The notes under the pieces were generated by a model. It had not been told where the DNA came from, did no database searches, and worked only from the letters and a program-made list of their open reading frames with translations. From Candidatus Fermentimicrarchaeum limneticum (lineage in GTDB: Archaea > Micrarchaeota > Micrarchaeia > Burarchaeales > Fermentimicrarchaeaceae), in the NCBI GenBank assembly GCA_013426015.1, contig CP058998.1, forward strand, positions 984,142 through 1,048,141: 64,000 nucleotides of DNA. The letters run 5' to 3'. The position numbers and the translations under genes were made by a program. Shown here in pieces: positions 38,132 to 47,655 of the stretch (the first letter of the stretch is position 1; each line of letters starts with the position of its first letter).

Positions 38132-39898
38132 ATGAACAACGAGGAGAGACTCATACTGGGGTTAATCCTGCTGCTTGCAGTTTCCATCTCAGCATACACG
38201 ATAACCAGCAAGCACCTTTCCGACCTCAATTCCTACTCCGAGCTGCTGACTGCCAAGCGTCTTCTGGAGGGAAACTCATCTGGTGCAGGATTAATCCACC
38301 AGATAACCACCTCCCTCTACCGCATGTTCAGTTCAGGAGAGGAATTCAATTACGAACTTTTCACTAACATAGCAAAAGTTTTGACAGTAATCCTGTCGGC
38401 AGTCTGTGCGGTTTCCTTCTACTTCATGCTCAGGCAGATGTTCTCGGATGTTGCTTCAATTGGCGGTGCTGTCCTGCTGGTCTCATCCCAAGCCTTCCTT
38501 CTTAATATGGAATCTGGCGTGTACTCACCCGACTCGTTGGGGATGTGCCTATTCGCCCTCGCATGCTCCTCCCTCTTCATATTCTACAGCAAAAAGAACC
38601 ACCTGCTGCTACTTGCCTCAGCGCTCCTCTTCTTGGTATCAGCACTGAGTTGGAACGCCGGCTGGATCCTGATCGGGATTCTGCTGCTCTCCCTCACTGT
38701 GCAGCTCATATGCCAGCCCAGAAAGTGGGATGACGTTCTGGCACGCGGAGTTGCTGCGCTTATAATCGTATTCATTATCTCATATCTCATCACCTCTCAC
38801 CAGAATATTTTCAAGGAAGCGGAGGAAACGAATCTCCTGCTCTATCTGCCAAACGTTCCACTAGCCGCAGTCGGCATCGTAGCATTCGCGCTGCACCTGG
38901 CTGGCAGGCACAAAAGCCGAGGGAGGTTTGAATTCTTTGCAGCGTCCTTCTTCCTCCTTTCAGTTTTCCTCTCAGTTTTCGCAGCTTTCCCCTCCTCTCT
39001 CGGAATCGCGCTGTTCTCGGCATTTGCCATCAACGAGCTTTTTGGAGTCAAGGATCAGAATACCGCGATTGCAGTCCTCTCCATAGTGCTCTTCTTCGCC
39101 TCGTTCGAATACTCGCAGACTTTCCTCAAAACAGAGCAGGCTGCGCTTGCATCCTTCCTGATTGCATTAACTTCGGTATTCATCGCCTCTCTATACAGGG
39201 AGAAGAGAGTTGCAGCTTATATAATCTTCTCAGTCATAGCGCTCTCACTCCTTTCCTCGCTGAGCACCGCCGCAATAATCGAGTCACAGCGCATTGACAG
39301 GCTCGGGACATCAATCGATGATATGCTCACGTGGGTGAAGGATGAGCTTCACCCTGATGCGAACATATGGGCATACGGAATATCGCCCCTTGTGGAGTTC
39401 ACAACGGGCAGAAGCAGCTACTACAACGACACTGAATTCGCGCGCTTCATACTCTCAAACGATTCGGCAGCAGTGCTGAAACAAAAGAACATCACCTATG
39501 TGGTGTTGGATGCATCGCTTTTTGACAATATTGAAGAAATAAAGACGATTGCGAACAACAGCAAGGTCAGGATCGACTCTTTCAGGCTTTACCGGTACGA
39601 GATGAACGCCAACGGCAATATATACGCCGTTTTTGTATCAAGAAACGGCAATGCAATCTTCGCCCAGGCAGACCCAGTGAGCGGGAGCCTCCTTGAGGGT
39701 GACGTACTCGTGGTAGGAGCGGACTGGAGGAAACTTGTTCCGCTGAAGAAGCTGCTAAGAATCGGGAACTACAGGTTCGTCTACCCGCAGGATAACTACG
39801 ACGTCAACCTCTTCAGGATGTTCTTCGAGCATGTTGACGGGATGAAGGAAGTTTATACTTCAGATGATGGCGAGATAAAAGTGTTTGAGGTACTGTAA
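38132..39898 (+). CDS. Divergent GT-C/STT3-like polytopic membrane protein
   Basis: 588 residues with about 11-13 membrane helices in the first 400 and a soluble C-terminal domain. Order and texture resemble archaeal oligosaccharyltransferase (AglB/STT3): an acidic first external loop (SDLNSYSELLTAKRLLEGN), hydrophobic helices, then a segment starting WAYGISPLVEF...KNITYVVLD like the AglB WWDYG region, although the WWDYG motif itself is not present. It may be a degenerate oligosaccharyltransferase or another lipid-linked sugar transferase. The stop overlaps the start of the next gene by one base (TAATG). Confidence 0.6.
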   Translation: MNNEERLILGLILLLAVSISAYTITSKHLSDLNSYSELLTAKRLLEGNSSGAGLIHQITTSLYRMFSSGEEFNYELFTNIAKVLTVILSAVCAVSFYFMLRQMFSDVASIGGAVLLVSSQAFLLNMESGVYSPDSLGMCLFALACSSLFIFYSKKNHLLLLASALLFLVSALSWNAGWILIGILLLSLTVQLICQPRKWDDVLARGVAALIIVFIISYLITSHQNIFKEAEETNLLLYLPNVPLAAVGIVAFALHLAGRHKSRGRFEFFAASFFLLSVFLSVFAAFPSSLGIALFSAFAINELFGVKDQNTAIAVLSIVLFFASFEYSQTFLKTEQAALASFLIALTSVFIASLYREKRVAAYIIFSVIALSLLSSLSTAAIIESQRIDRLGTSIDDMLTWVKDELHPDANIWAYGISPLVEFTTGRSSYYNDTEFARFILSNDSAAVLKQKNITYVVLDASLFDNIEEIKTIANNSKVRIDSFRLYRYEMNANGNIYAVFVSRNGNAIFAQADPVSGSLLEGDVLVVGADWRKLVPLKKLLRIGNYRFVYPQDNYDVNLFRMFFEHVDGMKEVYTSDDGEIKVFEVL

Positions 39899-40917
39899 TG
39901 AACATACCTTTCTTTGCCGCATGCGCGATCATCTTCCTGATAAGCTTTCTTCTTGTTTACCTTGTGACTCCAAGGGCTGCAAGGAAAATGAAGGAGCGTG
40001 GTCTTACTGCAAGAGACGTTAACAAGGCTGACAGACCTCTGATCCCCAACCTGGGGGGCATCGTCATGCTGATGGGTTTCTCAATTGCACTTCTGCTATC
40101 CCTCCAGCTTCATTCGAAGGATATAAACCATGAGTATATGCTAGCTGCCGTCTGCTCAATAACTCTCATAGCAGTGATGGGATTGCTTGATGACATACTT
40201 GGATTGTCAGACAAGTACCGGGTAATCCTCCCACTATTCGCGGCAATTCCCCTCATGGTCACGAAGGCGGGAGTCACCACCATGAACCTTGTATTCTTTA
40301 CAGTGAACTTCGACCTTGGTGTTTACGCAGTGCCCTTGCTTGGAGTGGTAAACATCAACCTCTACTCTCTCCTACTCATCCCTATAGGGGTGATTGCCTG
40401 CTCGAATCTCGTGAACCTGCTTGCAGGCTTCAACGGTTTGGAAGCAGGCGCAGGAACAATAATCTCGGCCTCCATTTTCATTGCAAGTATCGTGCTGATG
40501 TTCATGGGTTTGCACACAACCGAGGCAAGTTTCCTGATGATTGCTCTCTTTGGAGTATGCCTTGCATTCCTCTTCTTCAATTGGTATCCCGCAAGGATAT
40601 TCCCGGGCAATGTTGCCACGTACATGATTGGGGCTGCCATAGTTGCCGCTGTTGTCACGGGCAATATGGAGAGGATTGGCGTAATAGCACTGACTCCGCA
40701 GATAATTGAATTCTTCCTCAAAGCGCGCTCAAAATTCGCAGCAGAGAATTTTGGAAGACTCGGGAAGGGCGACAGGTTGTATTACCGGGGAAAAATCCAC
40801 TCCCTCACCCATCTGCTGATGAAAACCATCCACCCGACAGAGAAACAACTCGTACTGATACTTCTGCTCTTTCAAGCAGTCTTCGGTGCATTGGCAGTGT
40901 GGAGCATATACTGGTAA
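39898..40917 (+). CDS. MraY/WecA/Alg7-family GlcNAc-1-phosphate transferase
   Basis: Transfers a sugar-1-phosphate from UDP-sugar to dolichyl phosphate, the first step of archaeal N-glycan assembly. Ten hydrophobic helices; the conserved acidic motif is LLDDILGLSDKYR (about residues 98-110), with NLLAGFNGLEAG and a C-terminal KIHSLTHLLMK region near the family's His-rich loop. It follows the STT3-like gene with TAATG coupling. It probably serves glycosylation of the sequon-rich surface proteins in this window. Confidence 0.88.
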   Translation: MNIPFFAACAIIFLISFLLVYLVTPRAARKMKERGLTARDVNKADRPLIPNLGGIVMLMGFSIALLLSLQLHSKDINHEYMLAAVCSITLIAVMGLLDDILGLSDKYRVILPLFAAIPLMVTKAGVTTMNLVFFTVNFDLGVYAVPLLGVVNINLYSLLLIPIGVIACSNLVNLLAGFNGLEAGAGTIISASIFIASIVLMFMGLHTTEASFLMIALFGVCLAFLFFNWYPARIFPGNVATYMIGAAIVAAVVTGNMERIGVIALTPQIIEFFLKARSKFAAENFGRLGKGDRLYYRGKIHSLTHLLMKTIHPTEKQLVLILLLFQAVFGALAVWSIYW

Positions 40918-41619
40918 TCAGTGCGTCACCAAGTCTACTATACTTATTATGTGATTGAGCTGCTCGTAATCCGGGACTCTCCCAATGTCAACCCAGTATT
41001 CATTAAATATATACCCGTAAACCTTCTTTTTCTCCTTTAGCAATCTGGGGAAGACATCCTGAGCGAAGTCATACCCATCCTTTATGTATCTGAATATCTC
41101 CGGCTCGAAGCAGTACATACCTGAGTTTATGAGGTTCTGCACTATTGGCTTCTCCTCGAACTTCTCTATCCTGCCCTCTCTGTCCGTATGAGCCACGCCG
41201 TATTCCAGCGGAACACCTGTCCTTTTCAGTGCCATTGTTGCCAATGCCCCTTTCTTCTTGTGGAAATCGGCAAGCTTCATTGGGTTCGCCGCAGTGAGAT
41301 GGTCCCCCATCACTACTATAAACGTATCCTCAACACATTCCTTGCACGGGAGTATCGAGCCCGCAGTGTTCATCTCCCTGCTCTCTTCGAAATACTTTAT
41401 CTTCACGCCAAACTTGCTCCCATCACCAAAATACTTCACTATGTGGTCTTTCAGGTACCCTACCGTGAGGTATATCTCCTTGAAGCCATTGTGCTTTAGG
41501 TTGTTCACAACGAACTCAAGTATGGGCTTCTTGCCCAGTGGAAGCATTGGCTTAGGTATTGAGTAGGTGTACGGCCTCAGCCTCGTCCCCTTGCCACCGC
41601 ATAATACAATTGCTTTCAT
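40918..41619 (-). CDS. Sugar-phosphate nucleotidyltransferase
   Basis: GT-A-fold pyrophosphorylase of 233 residues making an NDP-sugar. The N-terminal AIVLCGGKGTRLRPYT nucleotide-binding loop, PKPMLPLGKKPILE, VVMGDHLTA (metal Asp) and FEEKP are present. Closest in texture to glucose-1-P or mannose-1-P transferases without a C-terminal left-handed helix. It follows glmM in the same direction (11 nt apart), so the two likely supply sugar nucleotides for glycosylation. Confidence 0.9.
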   Translation of the reverse strand: MKAIVLCGGKGTRLRPYTYSIPKPMLPLGKKPILEFVVNNLKHNGFKEIYLTVGYLKDHIVKYFGDGSKFGVKIKYFEESREMNTAGSILPCKECVEDTFIVVMGDHLTAANPMKLADFHKKKGALATMALKRTGVPLEYGVAHTDREGRIEKFEEKPIVQNLINSGMYCFEPEIFRYIKDGYDFAQDVFPRLLKEKKKVYGYIFNEYWVDIGRVPDYEQLNHIISIVDLVTH

Positions 41620-41630
41620 TTCACCACCAA

Positions 41631-42974
41631 CTATAATTTATCGACAATTCTTTTATACTTTCGCAGCAGCTCATCCACCTTCCTCTGGCTTTTTGCTTCC
41701 GCGAATATTCTCATCAAATTCTCCGTGCCTGACGCCCTGACTATCACCCAGGAATCGTCAAAGTCAACCCTCACGCCGTCCATACTGTTTATCCTGCCGT
41801 CCCTCTTCACCTTCTCCTTGAACCTCTTGAGGATTGTCTGTTTCCTGTCGGCAGGGCACTCCACCTTCGTTTTTGAATTGTAGTAAGCCGGCATGTCCGC
41901 AATGAGGGATGAGAGAGGTCTCTCCTCCTTGCACATCCTCTCCAGGATCTTCAGTGCGGTTATGAAACCATCCTTGCCGAGATGGACGGATGGCCAGATC
42001 ACCCCGCCGGCTTCCTCCCCTGCTATTACTGCGTTAAGCTCCTTTGCCCTTCTCGAGAGGTATGGCCCGCCCACCTTTACATACTCGATGGTCCCTCCTC
42101 TCTCACTTGCAACGTCCGCAATAGCATTGCTCGTTGCAACAGTCGTGACAACCGCCCCCTTCCTCTCCCTCAGCGCGATATCCGTTGCAAGTGCGAAGCT
42201 CTTGTCTCCGAATATGTAGCTTCCCTTCTCGTCCACAAATATCACTCGGTCAGAATCGCCGTCCCACGCCACTCCTAAGTCTGCCCCAAGCGCAACAACC
42301 GCTTTCATAAGCTCTTGGACATTCTGGGGAGTGGGCTCGGAGTCCCTTCCAGGGAAGGAGCCGTCAAGCTGCCCGTTCAGTGTTGTCACATTGCAGCCGA
42401 ACTCCTTGAAGAGCTTCGGGGCAATCAGGCCTGCGGTCCCGTTTCCGCAGTCCAGCAGGACTCTTGGAGATTCCTTGAGTATGTGCCTCCTCTCAATGCA
42501 CCTTCTCAGCGCATCCATGTGCTCCTCGAGCCCGAGCATGTAATGCTCCATCCGCCCCAACCTGTTCCATTCGGCTTTCTTGGAGCTCCCATTCTCGAAT
42601 ACCCTCTCAATCGCCTCCCCCTCTTCACTTGATATGCCTATCCCATCCTTGTCTGCAAACTTCAAACCGTTCCACTCTGGGGGGTTGTGCGAAGCTGTTA
42701 TCATAACCCCACCGGCCGCGGAGAGTTTCCTTACCTCAAACTCCAGTGTAGGAAGCGGGATAATTCCCAAGTCTAGGACGTCGCAGCCCGAGCCGAGCAG
42801 CCCCGCGATTACCGAGTACTTCAGCATGGTTCCGCTGAGGCGTGCATCCCTCCCGACAAGGACCTTGCCGCCTTTTACGTATGTGCCAAAAGCAGAGCTC
42901 ATCCTCAGTGCGAATTCTGGGGTAAGGCTGTCCAACCTGCCCCTTATTCCATACGTCCCGAAGTATTTTGCCAT
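41631..42974 (-). CDS. glmM: Phosphoglucosamine/phosphomanno mutase
   Basis: Alpha-D-phosphohexomutase of about 447 residues. N-terminal FGTYGIRG, catalytic phosphoserine in TASHNPPEWNG near residue 92, metal loop DGDSDR, sugar loop GEEAGG and phosphate-binding RASGTENLMRI at the C-terminus. GlmM versus phosphomannomutase specificity cannot be told by eye. ATG 42974 gives the usual MAKYFGTYG; an upstream ATG adds three residues. Confidence 0.9.
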   Translation of the reverse strand: MAKYFGTYGIRGRLDSLTPEFALRMSSAFGTYVKGGKVLVGRDARLSGTMLKYSVIAGLLGSGCDVLDLGIIPLPTLEFEVRKLSAAGGVMITASHNPPEWNGLKFADKDGIGISSEEGEAIERVFENGSSKKAEWNRLGRMEHYMLGLEEHMDALRRCIERRHILKESPRVLLDCGNGTAGLIAPKLFKEFGCNVTTLNGQLDGSFPGRDSEPTPQNVQELMKAVVALGADLGVAWDGDSDRVIFVDEKGSYIFGDKSFALATDIALRERKGAVVTTVATSNAIADVASERGGTIEYVKVGGPYLSRRAKELNAVIAGEEAGGVIWPSVHLGKDGFITALKILERMCKEERPLSSLIADMPAYYNSKTKVECPADRKQTILKRFKEKVKRDGRINSMDGVRVDFDDSWVIVRASGTENLMRIFAEAKSQRKVDELLRKYKRIVDKL

Positions 42975-42985
42975 ATAACCCACAT

Positions 42986-43873
42986 TTATTGCTCCGTATT
43001 TTTAACGCTTGCACCTGCCCTTCCCAGCAAACCTAAGAGTTTTATTTCTGGGTACAAGGCAATCAGCAGAATCTGCAGTATTAACATTGTCGGGATGAAC
43101 AGGAGGAGCAGCAGTCCTCCTATGAACATGCAGAGCTTGTACGTCTGCTCATCAATTGCGGACAGCCCTACCGACTGCGGCGGAGTAGCCGCAAGAATAC
43201 CCATGATAGAGAGTATAAGTGAGAGTATGACCTGGATGAAGAGGAAAAAGAATATGGTCGAGATGAGCATCCTGCCGTACGGCTTGGTTGGGGGAAAGAA
43301 GTAGAGGAATATGCCTATTGGAAAGAGCAGCACCCCAAGAGATATGAAAAAGAAACGTATTATCAGAAATGCATTGAATAGGACGAGCAACGGGACTATG
43401 AATAGAAACAGCGCCAGCGTTGTGATTGAGGGGTAACCCACCTCGGGGAAAGGCGCAGATATGAAATACGAAGAAATAAGCTGCGAGAGGTTCAGCAGCA
43501 GATTGTAGATCTGAAGGGAGGATGCAACTAGAATCATGCTTATCACGGAGTTCTGTATTGTTATGCGTGCGTTCGCCTGTGTGGATACCGCGGTGCTGGC
43601 CATTATCTGTATGCCATTCCACGTTAGTATTATGAGGTATAAGGGGACGAGCAGGCCTATGACCTTGGAGTGTATGGCCAGAAGCGCTTCAACAATCACT
43701 GGGTTGTACGCCACAAAGCTGTTTGCGAGTGAGATGAAGAGGGAGAGCGCGTATTTGAGGATACTGAAAAACGTTTCGACAAGTGCATCCGCAATTGCAT
43801 TCGGGTCTGGCCATGCGGCGTAGCTGACCGAGGAGAGCAGTATCAGCAAGACTATGAAACTACCCCATCTCAT
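42986..43873 (-). CDS. TrbL/VirB6-like polytopic membrane protein
   Basis: 295 residues. An N-terminal signal-like helix (FIVLLILLSSVSYA) is followed by six to seven long hydrophobic segments and a long amphipathic N-terminal region, the arrangement of the VirB6/TrbL channel component of type IV secretion systems. The match is in topology and hydrophobic pattern, not specific residues. Its start overlaps the stop of the surface-protein gene at 43870 (ATGA), so the two are produced together. No VirB4 ATPase is visible in the window. Confidence 0.55.
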   Translation of the reverse strand: MRWGSFIVLLILLSSVSYAAWPDPNAIADALVETFFSILKYALSLFISLANSFVAYNPVIVEALLAIHSKVIGLLVPLYLIILTWNGIQIMASTAVSTQANARITIQNSVISMILVASSLQIYNLLLNLSQLISSYFISAPFPEVGYPSITTLALFLFIVPLLVLFNAFLIIRFFFISLGVLLFPIGIFLYFFPPTKPYGRMLISTIFFFLFIQVILSLILSIMGILAATPPQSVGLSAIDEQTYKLCMFIGGLLLLLFIPTMLILQILLIALYPEIKLLGLLGRAGASVKNTEQ

Positions 43874-45375
43874 CGTCCACCCCCAACCATCCGTCTTAAG
43901 GCAGTATAGCTCAGAGCTAGAATAAAAAGTAATGCCAGGAGGGAAAGAAGATACGTTAATGTGGAGGAGCGGTAAACCATGATGTTCCTGCTCGCTTTCA
44001 CCCCCGCATAACTTCCGTCATACTCTGTTTTTGCCTCTATCAAGCTCTGCTTGGCTTTAAGTTTGAAGACTGCCTCTCCGTTTGAGTCGGTTGTTTCTGT
44101 GTATTCCTCAGCCGAGTACAGAACCTTCACTTTCCTGCCTGGCAGCGCTGAACCTCCCTCCGAAAGTTTGACAGCTGCTTGGAAATCTGAACCTTCCTCC
44201 GCCCAATGAGGCGCAGAGAGTTCAATAACGGGATTGAGAGGACAGGAGACCTCAGTGTAGTTTGTTAGGTTGTGTTCCTCCCCAAACAAATCCACGAGCA
44301 TTAAGCTTGCATGGGAAACTCGCAAATATTCCCGAGGAACTCCCGTGAAGTTGAGGAGGATTGCGCCGTCAGAGATGTTGACTCCGCTCACGAACGCTTT
44401 TTGGGAAAATTCATGATTCCGAGACACGGATCTTGCCTCGAGCACGTTGTGCGGCTTTAGAACAGGCATTATGTCAAGCTCATGAGTCTGCAGTGAGATG
44501 TTTGAGTCAAAAAAAGATAGAAGGATCGACTGGACGGGAGCGCTGGTTGCAAGCGACAGATTGCCTGATGCCGTGCTGAGTGGGTCCTTTGGGCATTGCA
44601 GCATTGTCAGTACAGCGGAGATGTTCACTCGGTATACCCTCCTGTCGAGCGAGTTGCTGAGGTTAAGGCGCTCCTCAACCACTTCGCTGTTTGAGAACTT
44701 GCATGAACAGCATGTGGACTCGCAGCCCTCATCCCCGTAGCCGCAGCAGTAGCACTCCGAAACGTAGTAATCCTCCTTCACCATTGCTGAAACAAGCAGT
44801 TCTGCGTCTGCTCCCACATCTGTCGAGTCTGTCTCGTAGTCCGTCAGCGTTGAACTGCCAAGATAAACTCCATTGATGTATACAGACAGCTCGTTGCTTG
44901 AGTTGAGCAAAGTGTAAACAACCCCACAGTCAGGATAACTGTTCGTTGCACTTGGCGGCAGCTGGATGGAGTAGTTGTGCGCGACCAGCACCTTTCCTCG
45001 CGGTTGGACCCAGCCATTCCCCCCCTCATCCGTCACAGACGGCATTATGCTTATGACGCGCACCCACGCCCCCTTAATGAAATTCCTGTCAGTAACCTGT
45101 GTTCCATCTGGAGGACAGGAGAACGGAAGAAGGAGGTCGTATCCCATTATATTTGAAAGTAGAGGCGCTTCGGGGAAGCTGTTGTGGATGAGCAGGTAGA
45201 ATTTCTCCTCAGGGGATATGTTCTGCGAGTGTATATCCCTATTCACCTGTTCGCTCATGTTGAAATACGAAGGATTCGCTCCAAAGGAAGGGTCTATGCT
45301 CTGCAGGCATGCGCACGTCTGGCGGGATAACAAGAGAATAGAAAGCAGTATGAGGAGGTTTGAAGTGTTTTTCAC
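43870..45375 (-). CDS. Secreted Cys-rich surface protein with C-terminal membrane anchor
   Basis: 501 residues. Signal peptide at 1-21 (LLILLSILLLSRQTCA), an extracellular region rich in NxS/T sequons, a compact Cys cluster near 210-230 (CYCCGYGDEGCESTCCSC), an Ig-like/carboxypeptidase-regulatory-like domain around 395-470 (ELSAPHWAEEGSDFQAAVKLSEGG...TDSNGEAVFKLK), then one helix and a basic tail. The overall fold is unknown. It is translationally coupled to the VirB6-like gene, suggesting a shared envelope structure. Confidence 0.7.
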   Translation of the reverse strand: MKNTSNLLILLSILLLSRQTCACLQSIDPSFGANPSYFNMSEQVNRDIHSQNISPEEKFYLLIHNSFPEAPLLSNIMGYDLLLPFSCPPDGTQVTDRNFIKGAWVRVISIMPSVTDEGGNGWVQPRGKVLVAHNYSIQLPPSATNSYPDCGVVYTLLNSSNELSVYINGVYLGSSTLTDYETDSTDVGADAELLVSAMVKEDYYVSECYCCGYGDEGCESTCCSCKFSNSEVVEERLNLSNSLDRRVYRVNISAVLTMLQCPKDPLSTASGNLSLATSAPVQSILLSFFDSNISLQTHELDIMPVLKPHNVLEARSVSRNHEFSQKAFVSGVNISDGAILLNFTGVPREYLRVSHASLMLVDLFGEEHNLTNYTEVSCPLNPVIELSAPHWAEEGSDFQAAVKLSEGGSALPGRKVKVLYSAEEYTETTDSNGEAVFKLKAKQSLIEAKTEYDGSYAGVKASRNIMVYRSSTLTYLLSLLALLFILALSYTALRRMVGGGR

Positions 45376-45391
45376 ACCTTTCCCTTCTTCA

Positions 45392-46438
45392 CTAATAGAC
45401 CACCCTGTCCAGCTTATTGAGCTTCGCAGCCCTCTTTATCTCTCTGGCTATCCTTCTTCCGGTGCTCATCGGCTCCCTGTAAGAGTAGCAGGTGTAAGGG
45501 GAACCGAGCGGGTAGAGGTTCGTCCCGGCAACTATCCTTGCGGAAATCTCAAAAACATAAAACTTCAAGTCTTCTGTGCATATCATCTCCACGCAGAACG
45601 GGCCGGGCAGCCCTCCGAAGAGCCTGTAGGAGGATTCAACAACGTTCGCCCCCATCTCCATAATCGTCCTGACAAGCGACTCCCTCAACGTGATCGGCTC
45701 GTTTCCTATGACAGTGAAGCTGGGCTCCACCTTAACTCCGGCAAGCGTAGCCCTGTAGCTTTCATCGATATTGCTCTCCAGCCTCTTGTCTATGCTCATC
45801 AGTTCAAGCGAGCCCCCCCTGACTTCGTAACCTCCTTTTGCAATTGGGGAGAAGAAGTAGTGCGGGTAAACCCTCACTCCGGAGATGTACTCCTGTATGA
45901 CGAACTTCTCCTCCTTAACCTTCTTCCTGAAATCTTCAGGTGAATTCACTATCGTATACCCCTTACCACCCTTTGCTCCAGGAAGCTTCACTATGCACGG
46001 CCTGTCTATAGTCTCAGGGGTGAAAAGCTTCGGCACCCTCAAATCCGAGTCGCGCATCCACTCAAACAGCTTGTCCCTGTTGCCCTCCCAAACCAGGCTC
46101 ATCCTGTTGCCGAACATTGGCACTGCAGCTTCCTCCAGTTTCTTGCCGGTATACTCGACAAACGAGCCGTGGGGGACAATTATCGCGTCATCCTCAACCA
46201 GCTCTTTCTCGGGTATGTCCCTGTAGCTATCAACAATTATGTACTCGTGCGGCTTGCCGTACGGGAATGAATCATAGGTTTTCTTGTACTGTTCCAAGCA
46301 GATTCCAACAGTCTTCATCCCCTCCTCCCTTGCCCCGTGGAAAATCTGCAGTGAACTATGCGAGCATATGCTTGCTATCTTTATCCTCCTCTTGTCATAC
46401 CCCTTAAGAATATCAAGAATCTTACTCCTTGGAATCAT
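45392..46438 (-). CDS. purP: PurP: formate-dependent AICAR formyltransferase (ATP-grasp)
   Basis: Archaeal enzyme making FAICAR from AICAR, formate and ATP. N-terminus IASICSHSSLQIFHGAREEG is the family substrate loop; ATP-grasp loop KLPGAKGGKGY is intact; VPHGSFVEYTG and FEISARIVAGTN are recognisable. 348 residues, slightly short: the segment that precedes EEYVVGA in relatives is reduced to KEEKFVIQEYISGVRV. It overlaps the upstream paralogue by 4 nt. Confidence 0.88.
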   Translation of the reverse strand: MIPRSKILDILKGYDKRRIKIASICSHSSLQIFHGAREEGMKTVGICLEQYKKTYDSFPYGKPHEYIIVDSYRDIPEKELVEDDAIIVPHGSFVEYTGKKLEEAAVPMFGNRMSLVWEGNRDKLFEWMRDSDLRVPKLFTPETIDRPCIVKLPGAKGGKGYTIVNSPEDFRKKVKEEKFVIQEYISGVRVYPHYFFSPIAKGGYEVRGGSLELMSIDKRLESNIDESYRATLAGVKVEPSFTVIGNEPITLRESLVRTIMEMGANVVESSYRLFGGLPGPFCVEMICTEDLKFYVFEISARIVAGTNLYPLGSPYTCYSYREPMSTGRRIAREIKRAAKLNKLDRVVY

Positions 46439-47565
46439 GTGACTACCTCTCCCAACCTCCTCTTCCTGAATGCATTCTTGATTTCAATTGCAGTCCTCCT
46501 TCCCATGCTCAGGCTCTCACCATACAAATATTCAGTGTAGGGGGTGAACCTCACTCCTGGGGAACCGGGCAGCCTGAAGCTAACGTCAAATATGATAATC
46601 TCCTCGCCCTTCTCCTCTGGAACAATTGCACCCTGCAGTGCGAAGGCTCCTATCAAACCAGGCGGGTATTCCCTCCTGCAGGTCCCAACGAATTTCTCCC
46701 CAATGTCAAAAACCTTCTCGAGCATACTTTCCCTCAATGTGCAGGCAACATGCCCTATCTCAATATTCTTCATCCTCAGGTGCTTCAGCACTTCCAGTTG
46801 CTCCCTTGCGGGCAGCTTCAGCAAGCCGTCAAGGTTCGTCTGCCTTCTTGTATCCGTCCCAATAAGCTCCAGTTCTTCATTCAGGGGCGAGTAGAAGTAG
46901 TTGAAGTTGTACTGAGCGCCAACAACAAACTCCTCTATCGGGGCTGCTTTCAAGCCTTCCTCTGTAACGATGCCTTTCTTCAGCATGTTGCTGCTCTCCC
47001 TCTCATACTCTTCTTCTGAGCTTGCGAAGAAGAAAGCCCTTTCGTAGCTTCTCCTCGCCTCGCTAGCTTTCACCAGGGCAAGCCTGTCTATGTCAGAGGG
47101 CTTACTGAAACTCTTCGGCGTCCTTATCCCCGCCTTCTTCAGGAGGTAGAGCTGGTTCCTGGGAGCATCCCTCTCCTCCGCTCTCAGGAGAAACCTGTTG
47201 CCGAAAATCGGGACTTCAAAGCTCTTTTCAATCGCGTCATAGCCGACATAAACAGAGAAGGAGCGGTGCGGTATGAAGACAGCATTCTTCCTCTGCAGCT
47301 GCTTCACCACGGCAGGTGTTGCTATGTTCGAGAATTTGTCCAGGAGCATTATCTCGTCTACGCAGCCAATCCCCTTTTCAAGCCTCTTCCTTGCAGAGTA
47401 GTACTTCTGGTAAGTTCTCTCCCTGCCTTTCTGGCAGACAACAAGGGTTTTGATGCCCTCCCTCTTGGCGCCCTCGCATATGTCAAGGGCGGAATGGGAG
47501 CCAAGGGTAGCAATCCTGAAACTTCTGTAAGAATCAGCCAGTTTTCGTATATATGAAGCCTCCAT
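46435..47565 (-). CDS. PurP paralogue lacking the canonical glycine-rich ATP loop
   Basis: 376 residues, homologous along its whole length to PurP (IATLGSHSALDICEGAKREG, FIPHRSFSVYVGY, IEEFVVGAQYNFNYFYSPL, SLSMGRRTAIEIKNAF). The ATP-grasp loop that reads PGAxGGxGY in PurP is SEARRSYERAFF here, so catalytic ability is doubtful or altered. Conversely it keeps the TEEGLKAAPIEEFVVGA region that the neighbouring purP has shortened. The two overlap by 4 nt, which suggests a heteromeric pair. Confidence 0.8.
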   Translation of the reverse strand: MEASYIRKLADSYRSFRIATLGSHSALDICEGAKREGIKTLVVCQKGRERTYQKYYSARKRLEKGIGCVDEIMLLDKFSNIATPAVVKQLQRKNAVFIPHRSFSVYVGYDAIEKSFEVPIFGNRFLLRAEERDAPRNQLYLLKKAGIRTPKSFSKPSDIDRLALVKASEARRSYERAFFFASSEEEYERESSNMLKKGIVTEEGLKAAPIEEFVVGAQYNFNYFYSPLNEELELIGTDTRRQTNLDGLLKLPAREQLEVLKHLRMKNIEIGHVACTLRESMLEKVFDIGEKFVGTCRREYPPGLIGAFALQGAIVPEEKGEEIIIFDVSFRLPGSPGVRFTPYTEYLYGESLSMGRRTAIEIKNAFRKRRLGEVVT

Positions 47566-47655
47566 TAATGGTATTTAGGAAACGAGATTTTTAATGTTTT
47601 CTCTATTTCTCTGACAATGAAAGATTTTTTATAGTGCTATACTCAATACACTAAC

